DNA of 6,906 nucleotides from Bacteroidota bacterium. Lineage in GTDB: Bacteria; Bacteroidota; Ignavibacteria; SZUA-365; JAADGX01. The stretch's first letter is position 1. Each line of letters opens with the position of its first letter. Shown here piece after piece: positions 5,285 through 6,906 of this stretch. The position numbers and the translations under genes were made by a program. Under the pieces are notes generated by a model. The model saw only the letters and a list, made by a program, of their open reading frames with translations, did no database searches and was not told the origin of the DNA. The stretch covers positions 1 to 6,906 of the forward strand of contig JALUUP010000467.1 in assembly GCA_027021285.1 (NCBI GenBank). The letters run 5' to 3'.

Positions 5285-6906
5285 ATGCGTTTTTCTGCAG
5301 ACAGTCTGAAACGAGTGATTCCCGGGATAGCGCTTCTCGCAACCGCGCCGGTGCTCATATTTCCACATTGGGTACCGCGTTCCGTAATTGAAATCGCTCT
5401 CGTGTTGCTGATCGCTCAGTTCGGTTTCCAGGCGACGCTGCACAAACGGTGGTTACCCCCCGGGGCAATGGTTCCTCCCGTCCTGTTCCTCTTGCTCGTG
5501 ATGATCCCGGCGTCGTTCTATGTCTCACCGTCGTTCTGGAAGGTCTCTCTGCCGCGGTTCACGACGTTGTCGTGGTCCATCGCGTTTTTCCTCTCCGTTG
5601 CCTGGTGGAGATATCCGAAGGGACAGCATAAACACTTTTTCGGGCAGGATCAGTTGACTGTGTCCACCGGCGTTTATACACTTATCGGCGGCCTTGTCAG
5701 CGTCTTGTGCATGTTCGGGATGGAGCACGTTTCAAAATTGCCGGTCGTAGCGAAAGCGATAGGACGGGGTCCCGATGTTTCATTGGCCGTATTGGGTTTT
5801 ACATCAGGGTTCAATCCCAACGAGGTTGCGGGGATGCTGACCCTGTTTATCCCTCTGACAACGGCGCTCGCCGCGCACGTTCTCTTTGCCGGGAAAAAAC
5901 AGGAACCTGAGAGAGGAGGGGATAGATTCTTTTATCTCTGGTGGTTCCGTTTATTCGTGTTTGTAATCCTGGCGCTGGAATGGACGGTACTGTTGTTGAG
6001 CCAGTCTCGCGCAGGCTACCTGGCTATAATCGTTTCTACGGTCTTCGTTCTTCCCTACTTCGGAAAGAGAGGATACCAGGCACTCGGGTTTGGAATCGTT
6101 CTCGCCGGGATTGTCATAATCGTTGTCGGTCCGCGGGAGATCATCGATTCGTTCCTGTACGCAGGAAAACAATCGGGCTTGTCCGTCGAGCATTTATTCA
6201 CGGGGCGGCCGGTGATCTGGGAACGAACTGTCTTTGCGCTTCGTGATTTCGCGTTCACCGGCATGGGCTTGGGGGCGTTTGGAGCTGTTGTTCCGCTCTT
6301 GTACCCGATGAATGGTGAAGGTGCTCTCCCTGTTCTTGGCGACGCGCACAATTTCTTCCTCCAAACGGCGACCGATGGAGGGATAGCTGGCCTGCTCATC
6401 GTCGTTTGGATCCTTTTCATCGTGATTCGAAGGCTGGCTCGCAGTCTCAGGATTGTTCCACGCATGAACGTGGATCGTTCTATTCTTATCGGACTGGCGG
6501 CAGCTCTCGTGGCGTTCTTGATTTACAATTTGGTTGATTGCATTGCCCTGGGAACGAAAGCAGGAATCGCATTCTGGATGTTCCTTGCTCTCATCGAGGA
6601 GGCCACCGGCAGGATATTGCCGGACCATGTGGGGGAGAGAAAGTGCCAACAGCATATTCAGAGGATCTCGCGTTGGTGGAAGAGAAACTGGAAATACTGC
6701 ACCGTTGTCGTGGCGATCGGTGTGTTGGTCGTTGTATTCATGGGTCGTTCTCTTCAGAATTCCTTTGCTCGCAACCTTGCCGCCCGCTCGCTCGCGGCAG
6801 GCCTGGCAGGCGATTCCACGCTGTTGGAAACCGCGGAAACGAAATTGGCGCGACTTGATAACGAGGATTGTCGCGCTTTCTGGTTGAGGGGTGTGTATAT
6901 GAAGAA
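5285..6906 (+). CDS. O-antigen ligase/Wzy-polymerase-like polytopic membrane protein, C-terminus beyond the window
   Basis: The frame is open from the ATG at 5285 to the right edge (540 residues, no stop seen). AAGGA (5270-5274) overlaps the deacetylase stop and lies 10 nt before the start. The product is strongly hydrophobic with about 11-12 predicted membrane spans (starting near residue 11, last near 471-487). Family landmarks of O-antigen ligases and Wzy polymerases (Wzy_C, PF04932) are visible: FNPNEVAG (176-183), LLSQSRAGYLA (237-247), a large outside loop with TGRPVIWER (316-324) and GDAHNFFLQ (352-360). The arginine in SRAG, the loop arginine and the loop histidine are typical functional residues of the family. 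It would join a lipid-linked glycan to an acceptor, or polymerise repeat units, on the periplasmic face. After the last span a soluble segment (about 490-540, LAARSLAAGL then ETAETKLARLDNEDCRAFWLRGVY) resembles the start of TPR-like helices, seen in some members; this is inference. Ligase versus polymerase cannot be decided from sequence alone. Confidence 0.9.
   Translation, partial: MRFSADSLKRVIPGIALLATAPVLIFPHWVPRSVIEIALVLLIAQFGFQATLHKRWLPPGAMVPPVLFLLLVMIPASFYVSPSFWKVSLPRFTTLSWSIAFFLSVAWWRYPKGQHKHFFGQDQLTVSTGVYTLIGGLVSVLCMFGMEHVSKLPVVAKAIGRGPDVSLAVLGFTSGFNPNEVAGMLTLFIPLTTALAAHVLFAGKKQEPERGGDRFFYLWWFRLFVFVILALEWTVLLLSQSRAGYLAIIVSTVFVLPYFGKRGYQALGFGIVLAGIVIIVVGPREIIDSFLYAGKQSGLSVEHLFTGRPVIWERTVFALRDFAFTGMGLGAFGAVVPLLYPMNGEGALPVLGDAHNFFLQTATDGGIAGLLIVVWILFIVIRRLARSLRIVPRMNVDRSILIGLAAALVAFLIYNLVDCIALGTKAGIAFWMFLALIEEATGRILPDHVGERKCQQHIQRISRWWKRNWKYCTVVVAIGVLVVVFMGRSLQNSFARNLAARSLAAGLAGDSTLLETAETKLARLDNEDCRAFWLRGVYMK

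Noticed and set aside
6194..6655. 153-codon minus-strand open frame within the ligase-like gene
   Set aside because: The plus frame is open for 540 codons with family motifs and membrane segments; the minus-strand product is polar, low in complexity and unrecognised.

Overview
The window looks like a chromosomal segment of a Gram-negative-type bacterium of moderate G+C content. The evidence for an inner and outer envelope is indirect: a RodZ-type cell-shape protein, an exopolysaccharide deacetylase of the type found in exosortase/PEP-CTERM loci, and an O-antigen-ligase/Wzy-like membrane protein. Some starts have clear Shine-Dalgarno sequences (ligA, the ligase-like gene) and others have none. 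I cannot name the taxon; an uncultivated lineage near the Bacteroidota/Chlorobi-Ignavibacteria (FCB) group or a deltaproteobacterial-type lineage would fit, but this is a guess. There are no RNA genes, insertion sequences, CRISPR arrays or phage genes.

Layout: two divergent transcription units share a 272-bp control region (4091-4362). The left unit runs on the minus strand in the order rodZ-like gene (4090 to 2690), ligA (2690 to 657), a STAS-domain anti-sigma-factor-antagonist-like gene (554 to 213) and a sodium:solute symporter gene cut off by the window edge (203 to 1). The rodZ and ligA reading frames overlap in a TGATG, which suggests translational coupling. A 102-bp gap separates ligA from the STAS gene and only 9 bp separate the STAS gene from the symporter gene, so the last two may form their own sub-operon.

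The right unit runs on the plus strand: an XrtA-type polysaccharide deacetylase (4363-5271), then after 13 bp a polytopic O-antigen ligase/polymerase-family protein that stays open to the window edge (5285 onward). The two probably belong to an exopolysaccharide or glycan locus that continues beyond the right edge. The first would deacetylate N-acetylated sugars and the second would polymerise or transfer the glycan.

Most of the window is well explained by known families. The less ordinary points are the very long proline/lysine-rich cytoplasmic linker of the RodZ-like protein with an embedded acidic-hydrophobic motif, the placement of a housekeeping DNA ligase in a cell-shape/signalling operon, the orphan STAS protein next to a transporter, the soluble tail at the end of the ligase-like protein, and a hairpin-forming palindrome in the divergent promoter region. 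I found no clear evidence of a completely new system.
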